DNA from: UBA4466 sp963925035
GTDB lineage: Bacteria > Bacteroidota > Bacteroidia > Flavobacteriales_D > Crocinitomicaceae
Direction of reading: 5' to 3'
Length of the DNA stretch: 28,549 nucleotides
Assembly: GCA_963925035.1 (NCBI GenBank)
Contig: CAWUSK010000003.1
Span: 1-28,549, forward strand
Position 1 is the first letter of the stretch, and the number at the start of each line of letters is the position of its first letter. Under the pieces are notes generated by a model. The model worked only from the letters and a program-made list of their open reading frames with translations. It did not search any database and had not been told where the DNA came from. Shown here piece by piece: positions 7,490 through 14,821 of this stretch. A program made the position numbers and the translations under genes.

Positions 7490-8731
7490 TCATTTTACAA
7501 TGCCCAATGCAACAGTATTGTTACTTTGTTCATCTATTAAAATGAAAACGCCATTTCGCCTATTTTCTTTGAAGGAATCAAGAAAGGCAGCCTGACTTAA
7601 CTTTAGCTTAACGCTACAAATATCGTTTAATTTAATTAATTCGGAGTTGTTTATTTCCACTAATTTAATTGGATCAACGGTAAAAATCATTTCACTAATT
7701 TTAATTGGAAACTGCCTCGCACCTGCTTTTAAAAGGTACTTGGTATTTAAAGTTGCTGGTTTTTCGTCCATCCAAACCAAGGTAGCTGTTAACTCATTTT
7801 TCGCTTCTGGAGCTTCATTTTCTTTGACGAACAAACTACCTCTACTTATGTCAATTTCATCCGATAAAGAAATGGTTACACTATCTCCAGCTTCCGCAAA
7901 TTCCAATACATTTTCGTACCTGCGAATTTCTGTTATCCTACTTCCTTTATTTGACGGCAATGACACAATTACGTCGCCTAAATTTATTCTTCCGCTGATT
8001 ACTCTTCCAGCATATCCGCGGTAATCTATAAATTGTTCGTTTTGCACGTGAAACACCTGTTGAACATCAAATCGAAATGGAACTTCCTTAATTCTACTTT
8101 TATTCGGTTCATGCAACAGTGCGTTTAAGGCTTTACCTGCATACCACGCCATTTTTTTTGATGGGAATACCACATTATCTCCTTTCAATGAACTGATTGG
8201 CACAATAGAAAATTCAATGTCTGGATTAAAATTTGCCACCATTTTTTTTATTTCTATGGCAATGGATAAAAATTGATCTTCAGAATAGTCAACCAAATCC
8301 ATTTTATTGACACAGAAAATAACGTTATCCAATTCCAGTAATTGGCTGATATAAAAGTGGCGGTGGCTTTGTTCCAATAAACCTTTTCGTGCATCGACTA
8401 GGATGATTGAAAGGTTTGAATTAGACGCTCCTGTTACCATATTACGTGTGTACTCGATGTGTCCAGGACTATCGGCAATAATAAATTTTCTGGTGTCCGT
8501 TGAAAAGTAAATATTCGCAACATCGATGGTTATTCCTTGCTCACGCTCGGCAATTAATCCATCTGTAATTACGCTTAAATCCAAATCGGTTAAGCCTTTC
8601 TCCTTGGTTTTTTTTGCAACCAATTCCTCTTGCTCCTTTGTCAACGCATTATTATCGTATAGCAATCTTCCAATCAGCGTACTTTTTCCATCATCAACAC
8701 TTCCCGCGGTACTAATTCTAACTATTTCCAT
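7490..8731 (-). CDS. cysN: Sulfate adenylyltransferase large (GTPase) subunit
   Basis: With CysD this protein makes adenosine 5'-phosphosulfate from ATP and sulfate, GTP hydrolysis driving the reaction, as the first step of cytosolic sulfate assimilation. The 413 residues are a translation-factor-like GTPase: P-loop GSVDDGKS (10-17), switch I region REQGITID (63-70), DSPGH (87-91, usually DTPGH) and NKMD (142-145), followed by two beta-barrel domains. The length fits a stand-alone CysN, so no APS kinase (CysC) domain is fused. The start is fixed by the junction TAATG, where the cysD stop and the cysN start share one base, indicating translational coupling. It is the last gene of the block and is closed by the shared terminator at 7415-7458. 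Confidence 0.95.
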   Translation of the reverse strand: MEIVRISTAGSVDDGKSTLIGRLLYDNNALTKEQEELVAKKTKEKGLTDLDLSVITDGLIAEREQGITIDVANIYFSTDTRKFIIADSPGHIEYTRNMVTGASNSNLSIILVDARKGLLEQSHRHFYISQLLELDNVIFCVNKMDLVDYSEDQFLSIAIEIKKMVANFNPDIEFSIVPISSLKGDNVVFPSKKMAWYAGKALNALLHEPNKSRIKEVPFRFDVQQVFHVQNEQFIDYRGYAGRVISGRINLGDVIVSLPSNKGSRITEIRRYENVLEFAEAGDSVTISLSDEIDISRGSLFVKENEAPEAKNELTATLVWMDEKPATLNTKYLLKAGARQFPIKISEMIFTVDPIKLVEINNSELIKLNDICSVKLKLSQAAFLDSFKENRRNGVFILIDEQSNNTVALGIVK

Positions 8732-9627
8732 TAAAAATACCCTCCTTTTTTACGTTCTTCCAACGCTGATTCACTTCTTTTATCGTCAATTCTTGCTCCT
8801 CTTTCAGAGTGCTTTGACGCTACATTTTCATGCAATATTTTTTCAACTGTATCAGCCTCTGAAACAAAAGCTGCCGTACATGTCATATCACCAACTGTTC
8901 TAAATCGAATGGTCTTTTCAATGATGTTATCAGATTCTACAATATTCAAATGATCCGAATATGCGATATATGCGCCGTCGCGTTCTACTAACTTTCTATC
9001 GTGAGAAAAATAAATCGATGGAATTTCGAGATTCTCTTGTAAAATATATGACCAAATATCTTCTTCTGTCCAGTTACTTATTGGAAAAGCACGTACATTC
9101 TCTCCAAATTGGATTTTACCGTTCAGCAGCATAAAAGGCTCTGAGCGCTGTTTTTTATAATCCCATTGTCCAAAATCGTCTCGTACGGAAAAGATCCGTT
9201 CTTTCGCACGACTTTTCTCTTCATCTCTCCTCGCTCCTCCCATGCACGCATCAAATGCAAATTCTTCAATTGCATCTAACAGAGAAACTGTTTGCAAAGC
9301 ATTTCTACTTGCATACTTTCCTGTTTCCTCTTGCACTTTATTCGTGTCAATAGCATCTTGGACGTAACGAACGATTAAGTCCACTCCCAATTTATTTAAA
9401 TAGTAATCACGAAACTCTATTGTTTCGGGAAAATTATGTCCTGTATCAATGTGCAAAAATGGAAATGGAATTTTTGTTGGATAAAATGCCTTTTTAGCTA
9501 GATGTGCCATCACAATGGAATCCTTCCCGCCAGAGAATAGCAGTACAGGGTTTTTGAATTGCGCCGCGACTTCTCGCAGTATGTAAATACTTTCGTTTTC
9601 TAGATCGTATAGGTGTTTATTCCTCAT
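8731..9627 (-). CDS. cysD: Sulfate adenylyltransferase small subunit
   Basis: This is the ATP pyrophosphatase-type subunit that carries out adenylyl transfer to sulfate in complex with CysN. The 298 residues show the PP-loop SGGKDS (32-37), FLHIDTGHNFPETIEFRD after it, the CMGGARRDEEKSRAKER segment, and WDYKKQRSEPFMLLNG, all typical of CysD at near full family length. The start ATG lies 8 nt downstream of the cysH stop and its stop overlaps the cysN start. It sits in the middle of cysH-cysD-cysN, so all three should be co-transcribed and used for cysteine supply. Confidence 0.95.
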   Translation of the reverse strand: MRNKHLYDLENESIYILREVAAQFKNPVLLFSGGKDSIVMAHLAKKAFYPTKIPFPFLHIDTGHNFPETIEFRDYYLNKLGVDLIVRYVQDAIDTNKVQEETGKYASRNALQTVSLLDAIEEFAFDACMGGARRDEEKSRAKERIFSVRDDFGQWDYKKQRSEPFMLLNGKIQFGENVRAFPISNWTEEDIWSYILQENLEIPSIYFSHDRKLVERDGAYIAYSDHLNIVESDNIIEKTIRFRTVGDMTCTAAFVSEADTVEKILHENVASKHSERGARIDDKRSESALEERKKGGYF

Positions 9628-9635
9628 TACTTTTA

Positions 9636-10244
9636 CTATTTAGTGTGTAAACCACACTCTCTATTCGATAATGCTTTTGTTGGATCGTAGTACCTATCTT
9701 CCGATTCCAACTTAAATTCTTTCAAATATCCGTTCAATTCTTCACTTGTCCAATAAAAAAACGGTGCAATTTTGATAATTCCGTTTCCTTCGGTTACAAT
9801 ATCGAGCTCTGAGCGAAAGATTGTTTGATCTTTTCGCAGGTTCGTAAACCATACATCAGGTGTATGTTTTTCCATGGCTCTTGAAAATGGTTCCAACTTA
9901 ACTTGTTGGGTAAACACGTCGTGCTCTTGTGTATCAATTTCTGGAATTCCTAATTGCACATTCCGATAAGCGACCGTTTGTTGTGGTACAAATAAATCAA
10001 TTTTTAAATCCAATTGTTCAATCGTTCTCTTCGCGTGTAAATAAGTTGATTGCGTATTATAACCGCTGTCGCACCAAATAACAGAAATGTCTTTCTTTTG
10101 CTCTGAAACAGCGTGTAAAATTGTTGCTTCATAAGGACTGAAGTTTGTTGTGACGATCGGTTTTTTAGCTATAGATAACGCCCAACGAATAATTTCCGAG
10201 GGATGTTTACTTCTTAATTCTGTATTTATTTTTTCTAAATCCAT
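9636..10244 (-). CDS. cysH: Phosphoadenylyl-sulfate reductase family protein
   Basis: This enzyme reduces activated sulfate (PAPS, or APS in some bacteria) to sulfite with thioredoxin. The start is the ATG at 10244 (MDLEKINTEL), giving 202 residues; an upstream TTG at 10268 would add eight residues that are really the tail of the DUF2061 relic. Visible features are the degenerate PP-loop TTNFSPYEATIL (32-43), VIWCDSGYNT (55-64), VWFTNLRKDQTIFRSE (131-146) and the C-terminal RECGLH with catalytic Cys197. Cys pairs that bind the 4Fe-4S cluster in APS reductases are absent, so by family rules it should prefer PAPS. It has the stop-start junction TAATG with the DUF2061 relic upstream and is followed by cysD. 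Confidence 0.88.
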   Translation of the reverse strand: MDLEKINTELRSKHPSEIIRWALSIAKKPIVTTNFSPYEATILHAVSEQKKDISVIWCDSGYNTQSTYLHAKRTIEQLDLKIDLFVPQQTVAYRNVQLGIPEIDTQEHDVFTQQVKLEPFSRAMEKHTPDVWFTNLRKDQTIFRSELDIVTEGNGIIKIAPFFYWTSEELNGYLKEFKLESEDRYYDPTKALSNRECGLHTK

Positions 10245-10468
10245 TACCTTTTCAATAATTTTAACCAAGCTCTTTCATGAAAATAGTAAAGCGCCATTTT
10301 ACTTATTAGTTCTATTCCTCCAATACTTAACGCAATATCTTACTTTCTAGTCAATAGAAATGAAATTATCATTGTGTCTATTGTACCAATAATGCGCCAT
10401 GAAACTGTTTTAAACAGTGATGTTTTTACATCACTCGAATTTCGGAATTTTATTGGGTTGATAATCAT
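10244..10468 (-). pseudogene. DUF2061 membrane protein gene broken by one internal stop
   Basis: A 74-codon frame from ATG (10468) to TAA (10246-10244) is intact except for a TAA at codon 43 (10342-10340). It reads MIINPIKF, TVSWRIIGTIDTMIISFLLT, then RK, stop, DIALSIGGIELISKM and ALYYFHERAWLKLLKR. This aligns over its full length with the intact paralogue at 11493-11723 (SWRIIGTIDTIII, ALYFLHERAWIRILKR). The terminal TAA shares a base with the cysH ATG. DUF2061 proteins are small two-helix membrane proteins, often beside sulfate-assimilation genes in Bacteroidota; their role is not established. The second helix would not be made, so the product is probably inactive. Confidence 0.85.
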
Positions 10469-10567
10469 AATTTCAAATTATTTTGTAAACACAATTATCC
10501 TATCGGATTAATAGGGTATTGTTCTGGAATAAATATTTCACTCACTAATCCAATAGACAATCGTTGA

Positions 10568-11032
10568 TCAGTTATTAATGATAATCGAAGTTTGTTTCTG
10601 TTCTTCAGAAAATTTCATTCCGTTAATTCGACAAAATTGTTTAACAGCAGATTTATCTAGTTTGCCTTCCTTGATTAATTTTTCTGAAATAATTTGTTCA
10701 GCCAGCGCTTTCTTTGCTCCAACAATAAGTATTTCACATTTATCCATGTCATCATTGAAAAATGTAATGTCAAAATAACCTATTCGTCCTTGAGGGTTTC
10801 CAGGAGTGATTTGCTTAGCGCTAATGTAGAAATAAGCGTTGAAATAAATCAGTTTTTCGTCATTAAGATTGTAAACTGTATATGCATCAGGATAAGTAGT
10901 CGACACCATTTTAAATACAGGCTTATCATTTAAACTCACCTGTTCTTTTTTTACCGTTACTTTCTGCTCTTGAGACAACGAACTAAATGAAATACAGCAC
11001 AACAATGCAATGGAAATTAAAATCGTTTTCAT
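10568..11032 (-). CDS. Small exported protein of unknown function
   Basis: This 154-residue protein has a clear Sec signal peptide (MKTILISIALLCCISFSSLS, cut before QEQKV). The mature part is mixed alpha/beta: an early KMVSTTYPDAYTVYNLNDEK segment, an aromatic strand YFNAYFYIS, RIGYFDITFF, and a helical C-terminal half with SEKLIKEGKLDKSAVKQF. There is no lipobox, T9SS tail or membrane anchor, so a periplasmic location is likely. It lies on the same strand in the sulfate-assimilation block, 25 nt after the Rrf2 relic and 99 nt before the DUF2061 relic. I do not recognise the family and suggest no function. Confidence 0.7.
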   Translation of the reverse strand: MKTILISIALLCCISFSSLSQEQKVTVKKEQVSLNDKPVFKMVSTTYPDAYTVYNLNDEKLIYFNAYFYISAKQITPGNPQGRIGYFDITFFNDDMDKCEILIVGAKKALAEQIISEKLIKEGKLDKSAVKQFCRINGMKFSEEQKQTSIIINN

Positions 11033-11057
11033 GTAATTTTTAAAAAAAGTGTAACTA

Positions 11058-11460
11058 TTAAATATCGGCGATCGATTTATTTTCTATTACTACCAAAATG
11101 TTATCTCTCACCTGAATCATCATTCTATTTAGTTCACATGTTTCTTCGCTTATGCAGTCATTACATTTTTCATGATAATTCAAACTAACACACGGCAACC
11201 AAGCGATTAGATCTTCGAGAGCTCGAAAAACAGACGCTACAGTAATTTCCGTTGCGGGCTTTAATAAATAGTATCCGCCACCCTTTCCCTTTTTAGAACC
11301 TGAAAAACCGCGTTTTTTTAAGTCCAACAATATCGCTTCCAAAAATTTTTTGGAAATACTTTGCGCGGTTGTAATTTCTAAAATCGAAACAGTTATGTTC
11401 GGCTCCTTCTTGCTAAATAGTTAAGTGCTTTTAATCCGTATTTCGTTTTTTTGAAATCAC
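11058..11460 (-). pseudogene. Rrf2-family transcriptional regulator with two frameshifts
   Basis: The open part from 11342 lacks the start of an Rrf2 domain. The missing piece lies upstream in two other frames: a start-like GTG-ATT-TCA at 11460, KKTKYGLKALNYLAR after a run of seven A (11446-11452 on the + strand; eight would keep frame), and KEPNITVSILEITTAQSISK after loss of one base near 11405-11411. The rest is typical: KKFLEAILLDLKKRGF, GSKKGKGGGYYL, and a Cys group C-X8-C-X2-C-X5-C near CVSLNYHEKCNDC. The winged helix would lack its first helices, so DNA binding is unlikely unless the shifts are errors. Rrf2 proteins, such as CymR in Firmicutes, often control cysteine and Fe-S metabolism, which fits the cys genes downstream. 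Confidence 0.75.
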
Positions 11461-11492
11461 ACCTCACTTTTACGTTTATCAAAAGCAGTCTT

Positions 11493-11723
11493 TTAATGTT
11501 TCCTTTTCAAAATTCTTATCCATGCTCGTTCATGAAGGAAATACAAAGCCATTTTTGAAACTACCTCAAAACTTCCTATTCCGAGCGCCACTTTAATTTG
11601 TCCTGTAAAAAAATAAGCAATGATAATCGTATCAATCGTTCCAATAATTCTCCAAGAAATAGCCTTTAGGACAGAAACTTTTGGATCTGTAGCTGATTTT
11701 ATTTTAAAAAGGTCTAGAATCAT
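11493..11723 (-). CDS. DUF2061 family small membrane protein
   Basis: This 76-residue protein is short but full length for the family. It has a charged N-terminus, the conserved KAISWRIIGTIDTIIIAYFF leading into the first hydrophobic segment, a second segment around VALGIGSFEVVSKMALYFL, and the end HERAWIRILKRKH. Two membrane helices with both ends cytosolic are likely. Its molecular role is unknown. It is the first gene on its strand in the sulfate-assimilation block, about 30 nt before the Rrf2 relic. It is the intact counterpart of the broken copy at 10244-10468 and could be the only working one. Confidence 0.85.
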   Translation of the reverse strand: MILDLFKIKSATDPKVSVLKAISWRIIGTIDTIIIAYFFTGQIKVALGIGSFEVVSKMALYFLHERAWIRILKRKH

Positions 11724-11786
11724 TTATTTAAAATTGATCTTTTGTAATATTTATAAAAATGGTAGAAATTGGGTCTATTAAAACAG

Positions 11787-11838
11787 CAACTGATCTTGTC
11801 GAAATGGTAGCTGAGCTAGTCGAAGCTACAACCATTTT
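11787..11838. repeat. Inverted-repeat element containing paired GTCGAA motifs
   Basis: AATGGTAGCT (11803-11812) pairs with AGCT-A-CAA-CCATT (11824-11836) with a 3-nt bulge, and GTCGAA occurs twice, at about 11798 and 11819. On the minus strand it reads like the GCTTCGAC...GCTCAGC...TTTCGACAAG sequences that recur between genes in many Bacteroidota. That resemblance is from memory. It includes the corA stop codon and has no T run on the minus strand, so it is not a clean terminator. Confidence 0.45.
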
Positions 11839-12881
11839 TTTCGTTTAAAATACCACAACAACAGCACCAAAATACATCCGCTGAACAACCAGAAATAAAG
11901 ATATCCATATGTCCAATGAAGTTCTGGTAATACATCGAAATTCATCCCATAAATTCCTGCTAAAAATGTAAGTGGCACGAAAATAACTGAGATAATTGTC
12001 AAGATTTGCATGACCTGATTCATCTTGTAACTAATTTCTGAAAGGTACAAATCCTGTAAGCCGTTAATTGTATCCCGATACGACTCTACCATGTCCAAAA
12101 CCTGAACAGTATGATCGTACAAATCTCGAATAAACATTTTTGATTCTTCATTGATAAATTCACTGTCCGATTTCGAAAACCTTGAAATTGCTTCTCTCAA
12201 CGGACCAATTGATTTTCGTGAAACCAACAATTCCTTTTTCAAATGATGAATATTTGTCTTGATCGTCTTATCTGGGTTGTGGATTATTCGTTCTTCGAGT
12301 AAATCTATATTAATCTCAATGTCGTCCAATAATTGATAGTAATTATCTACCAATGTATCTATTAAGGCGTAAGTCAAATAATCTGTTCCACGCTGACGAA
12401 TTCGACCATTACTCATCTTTAATCGATCTCGAACTGAACTAAAAAGATCTGTTTCTGCTTCTTGAAACGAAATAATCAATCCATCTCTAAAAAAAATAGA
12501 AACTTGCTCAGATTCGATCTGAAGTGTATCGTGATTAAAAGAGAGTGCTTTCATCACGAAAAAATTTCCATTCTCAAACTCGTCGTATTTTGGTCGCTGT
12601 TCAATGTTTGCAATATCTTCAAGTATCAAACCATGCACATTGAATTGTTTACCTACCAACTCTATTAGTTCGGCATCATGCACTCCACGTATATCAATCC
12701 ACTTTATGATGCCTTTTTCTGGCATTTCCAAAACAATCTTTTCTTTATTGTTTTGGAGTGTTTCTTCAATTTTATCTCCGTTGTATGAACTGGTATGGAT
12801 AAATACTTTTTCAACTCCTCTTTTCCCCGTGTAAACTACACTTCCCGGGGACATTCCCGATTTTGTTCTTTTCTTCTTCAT
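11826..12881 (-). CDS. corA: CorA-family divalent cation transporter
   Basis: CorA proteins form pentameric inner-membrane channels for magnesium, and sometimes cobalt or nickel. The 351 residues include a large cytosolic N-terminal domain (WIDIRGVHDAELIELVGKQF, HGLILEDIANIEQRPKYDEF), a long helix region (about 180-290; IDLLEERI, KKELLVSRKSIGPLREAI) and two C-terminal TM helices. The signature YGMNF (GMN at 312-314) lies in the loop between them, and the protein ends in the basic FKRKKWL. Length and motifs are standard. It starts at ATG 95 nt from the divergent haemoglobin gene and is probably transcribed alone. Metal specificity cannot be read from sequence. Confidence 0.93.
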   Translation of the reverse strand: MKKKRTKSGMSPGSVVYTGKRGVEKVFIHTSSYNGDKIEETLQNNKEKIVLEMPEKGIIKWIDIRGVHDAELIELVGKQFNVHGLILEDIANIEQRPKYDEFENGNFFVMKALSFNHDTLQIESEQVSIFFRDGLIISFQEAETDLFSSVRDRLKMSNGRIRQRGTDYLTYALIDTLVDNYYQLLDDIEINIDLLEERIIHNPDKTIKTNIHHLKKELLVSRKSIGPLREAISRFSKSDSEFINEESKMFIRDLYDHTVQVLDMVESYRDTINGLQDLYLSEISYKMNQVMQILTIISVIFVPLTFLAGIYGMNFDVLPELHWTYGYLYFWLFSGCILVLLLWYFKRKKWL

Positions 12882-12964
12882 ACAATTTCTTCAAAAAATA
12901 ATGCGCCTTTCCAGGAAATCTACTACCAAGATAATCAAAGTCAACTAATTTAGGTCAGAAGTCT

Positions 12965-12972
12965 TAAATTTG
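12965..12972 (+). promoter_or_regulatory. -7 promoter element directly upstream of the haemoglobin gene
   Basis: TAAATTTG matches TAnnTTTG and ends 4 nt before the ATG at 12977. Transcription would begin at or next to the start codon. No -33 TTG is found at 17-23 nt. Confidence 0.4.
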
Positions 12973-12976
12973 AAGA

Positions 12977-13333
12977 ATGAAACGAGATATTACGACGAAA
13001 GAAGACATTGAAATTCTAATCAATACCTTTTATGATAAAGTGGTGAAAGATCAATTAATTGGTCCGTTTTTCAAACATCTCGACTTCTCGATGCACCTCC
13101 CGAAAATGATTCACTTTTGGTCTTTTGTACTTTTAGATGAAGCCGGTTATACTACCGATGTAACCAAAGTCCATGTGAATATGAGAATTAGCGCTGGGCA
13201 TTTCGATAGATGGATTGCACTTTTTAACACTACAACAGATGCTTTATATCTTGGAGAAAAGGCTGAAATGGCTAAACAACGTGCATTTTTAATGCGTTGG
13301 ACTATGGAGAGTAAGATGAATGAGGGCAATTGA
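12977..13333 (+). CDS. Group III truncated haemoglobin
   Basis: This 118-residue cytosolic protein is a 2-on-2 globin of the TrHb3 type. Visible markers are Tyr19 at B10 (INTFYDKVV), FFKHLDFSMHLPKMIHFW with the group III CD and E regions, His75 as proximal haem ligand in AGHFDRWIALF, and Trp79 after it. Length is typical. Such globins bind oxygen, nitric oxide or sulfide; a role in nitrosative or sulfide defence is possible, but nothing here decides it. It is divergent from corA and convergent with murI. Confidence 0.88.
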   Translation: MKRDITTKEDIEILINTFYDKVVKDQLIGPFFKHLDFSMHLPKMIHFWSFVLLDEAGYTTDVTKVHVNMRISAGHFDRWIALFNTTTDALYLGEKAEMAKQRAFLMRWTMESKMNEGN

Positions 13334-13414
13334 TAAGTGACAATGAATAATTGATAATTTCCTTCAGACAGAAGCCTAATTGAACTTGGAACTTCTTAAA
13401 CTTGGAACTATCAA
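13334..13414. repeat. Short low-complexity spacer with GAACTTGGAACTT repeats
   Basis: Imperfect tandem copies of AACTTGGAACTT occupy about 13383-13409, preceded by AT-rich GATAA/AATAATTGATAATT repeats. It separates two convergent genes and shows no terminator hairpin. Confidence 0.5.
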
Positions 13415-14233
13415 TCATCCCAAATGAATATGCAAAGCTTTTACAGGAGAGTCAATGTATTGATTTGCATTTCGATTGAACTCTTCTACATTTTCAGTCG
13501 TTAGAAATTGAATTGTACCATTTTTTGTGCATTTAGCATCCAACCAAGGGTGACGCAACAAGTAATCAGCTAAACTATCCGCAACAATTGTCCCTTGAGC
13601 AATAACATTTACACCTTCTGGAACCAAAGTATCTATGAAGTCTTTTAATACTGGATAATGAGTACAACCTAAAACAATCGTGTCAATTCGGCTGTTCATT
13701 GCCATTAATTTCTTGACATCTTTTCGAATGAATTCTCGTCCAGCTTTCGTCTCATGCGTATTGTTTTCAATCAGTGGAACCCACATTGGACAGGCATGCT
13801 GATAGACTTTTATTTGTGGAGAAAACTTCGCGATTTCTAAAATGTATGATTCTGAATTAACTGTTCCTTGCGTCGCCAAAACTCCAATAGTGTTGGTCTC
13901 CGAATATTGCCCAATAATCTCTGCACTTGGACGAATGACACCTAATACTCGCTTTTCAGTGTCTAACTTCGGTAAATCATATTGTTGAATATTTCGAAGT
14001 GCTTTCGCTGAGGAAGTATTGCACGCTAAAATGACCAATTCACATCCGCGCCCAAACAGTTCTTGCACAGCCTCCAAGGTATATTCATAAACAACATCAA
14101 ACGAGCGTGGACCATAAGGCGCTCGAGCGTTATCTCCAAGGTACAAATAATCGTATTGAGGCAAACGCTGACGAATGTCTTGAAGGATGGTTAAACCACC
14201 ATATCCAGAATCAAAAATACCAATTGGTCCCAT
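13415..14233 (-). CDS. murI: Glutamate racemase
   Basis: MurI interconverts L- and D-glutamate in the cytosol without a cofactor and supplies D-Glu for peptidoglycan. The 272 residues show the family order: IGIFDSGYGGLTIL (DSG at 8-10), YLGDNARAPYG (31-41), the first catalytic Cys71 in LACNTSSA, GVIRPSAE (98-105), VLATQGTV, and the second catalytic Cys190 in LGCTHYP. All key residues are present and length is normal. It starts at ATG 14 nt after the terminator of the ompH operon and has its own -7 element, so it should be transcribed separately. Confidence 0.96.
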   Translation of the reverse strand: MGPIGIFDSGYGGLTILQDIRQRLPQYDYLYLGDNARAPYGPRSFDVVYEYTLEAVQELFGRGCELVILACNTSSAKALRNIQQYDLPKLDTEKRVLGVIRPSAEIIGQYSETNTIGVLATQGTVNSESYILEIAKFSPQIKVYQHACPMWVPLIENNTHETKAGREFIRKDVKKLMAMNSRIDTIVLGCTHYPVLKDFIDTLVPEGVNVIAQGTIVADSLADYLLRHPWLDAKCTKNGTIQFLTTENVEEFNRNANQYIDSPVKALHIHLG

Positions 14234-14237
14234 AAAT

Positions 14238-14245
14238 CAAAACTA
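14238..14245 (-). promoter_or_regulatory. -7 promoter element directly upstream of murI
   Basis: The minus strand reads TAGTTTTG, ending 4 nt before the murI ATG and just behind the T run of the preceding terminator. The nearest upstream TTG is only 15 nt away, so the -33 element is poor. Confidence 0.45.
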
Positions 14246-14246
14246 C

Positions 14247-14278
14247 AAAAAAAGGGGAACCAATAACGGCTCCCCTTT
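14247..14278 (-). terminator. Terminator of the uppS-bamA-ompH operon
   Basis: On the minus strand AAAGGGGAGCC pairs with GGTTCCCCTTT (11 bp, one G.T) around a 6-nt loop, followed by a run of seven T. It begins 18 nt after the stop of the second ompH gene. Confidence 0.9.
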
Positions 14279-14295
14279 CAAAATTTATTTTAATA

Positions 14296-14796
14296 CTATT
14301 TATCTAAAATCAACAGTTCCTTTACAACGTCAGTTGTAATGTCAGTTCCACCGCTGTAGTACAAGGTAACACTTTCATCGATAACATAGTTCAATTTTAA
14401 GCGCTCAGCAACGATAGAAACAGCTTTCTGAACTCTTGCCAAAATTGGAGCATTCAATTCTTGAGAATATGCTTGCATTTCACTATTCAAAGAAGTCTCT
14501 CTGTCTTGCAATGATTGTTGCTTTTTCATTAATTTTTCTTCTTCTATCTTAGCGATAACAGGAGACATATTAGGCAACTCTGCTTGATATTTTGCTACGG
14601 CTTTATTGAAATCTGCCTCCATTTCTTGAAGTTCAGTTACTCCTTTTCTTTCAAAATCTTGCAATTTTTTAATTGCTATTTTTCGAGATGGAAGTGTATC
14701 CAATAATTCTTGCGAATTCACATGACCGATTTTTGTTTGTGCCATCAATGACGTTACACTAAAAATCAATACCAGGGCTAATAATACTTTTTTCAT
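14296..14796 (-). CDS. OmpH/Skp-family periplasmic chaperone, second copy
   Basis: Skp-like chaperones hold unfolded outer-membrane proteins in the periplasm and pass them to BamA. The 166-residue protein has a signal peptide (MKKVLLALVLIFSVTSLMA, cut before QTKIGHVN), the family start KIGHVNSQELLDTLP, a long charged coiled-coil arm (about 40-110; KLQDFERKGVTELQEMEADF, KQQSLQDRETSL), then the closing strands KLNYVIDES and LYYSGGTDIT. It lies 25 nt downstream of the first ompH copy and ends the operon, followed by a strong terminator. Two adjacent copies after bamA are common in Bacteroidota. The two are diverged, so this is not a recent duplication. Confidence 0.9.
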   Translation of the reverse strand: MKKVLLALVLIFSVTSLMAQTKIGHVNSQELLDTLPSRKIAIKKLQDFERKGVTELQEMEADFNKAVAKYQAELPNMSPVIAKIEEEKLMKKQQSLQDRETSLNSEMQAYSQELNAPILARVQKAVSIVAERLKLNYVIDESVTLYYSGGTDITTDVVKELLILDK

Positions 14797-14821
14797 TTTT
14801 CTGTTTTTGTTGTTTTTATTC

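Noticed and set aside
10245..10268. TTG at 10268 as the start of cysH, adding eight residues
   Set aside because: The extra codons are the tail of the DUF2061 relic read in another frame, and the ATG at 10244 forms the TAATG junction with it.
11342..11460. Programmed frameshifting on the seven-A run as the reason for the split Rrf2 frame
   Set aside because: It could repair only the first break; a second shift without a slippery sequence remains near 11405-11411.
12882..12920. TATTTTTTG on the minus strand as a corA -7 promoter box
   Set aside because: The spacing inside the motif is one base too long (three bases between TA and TTTG) and T runs make it likely by chance.
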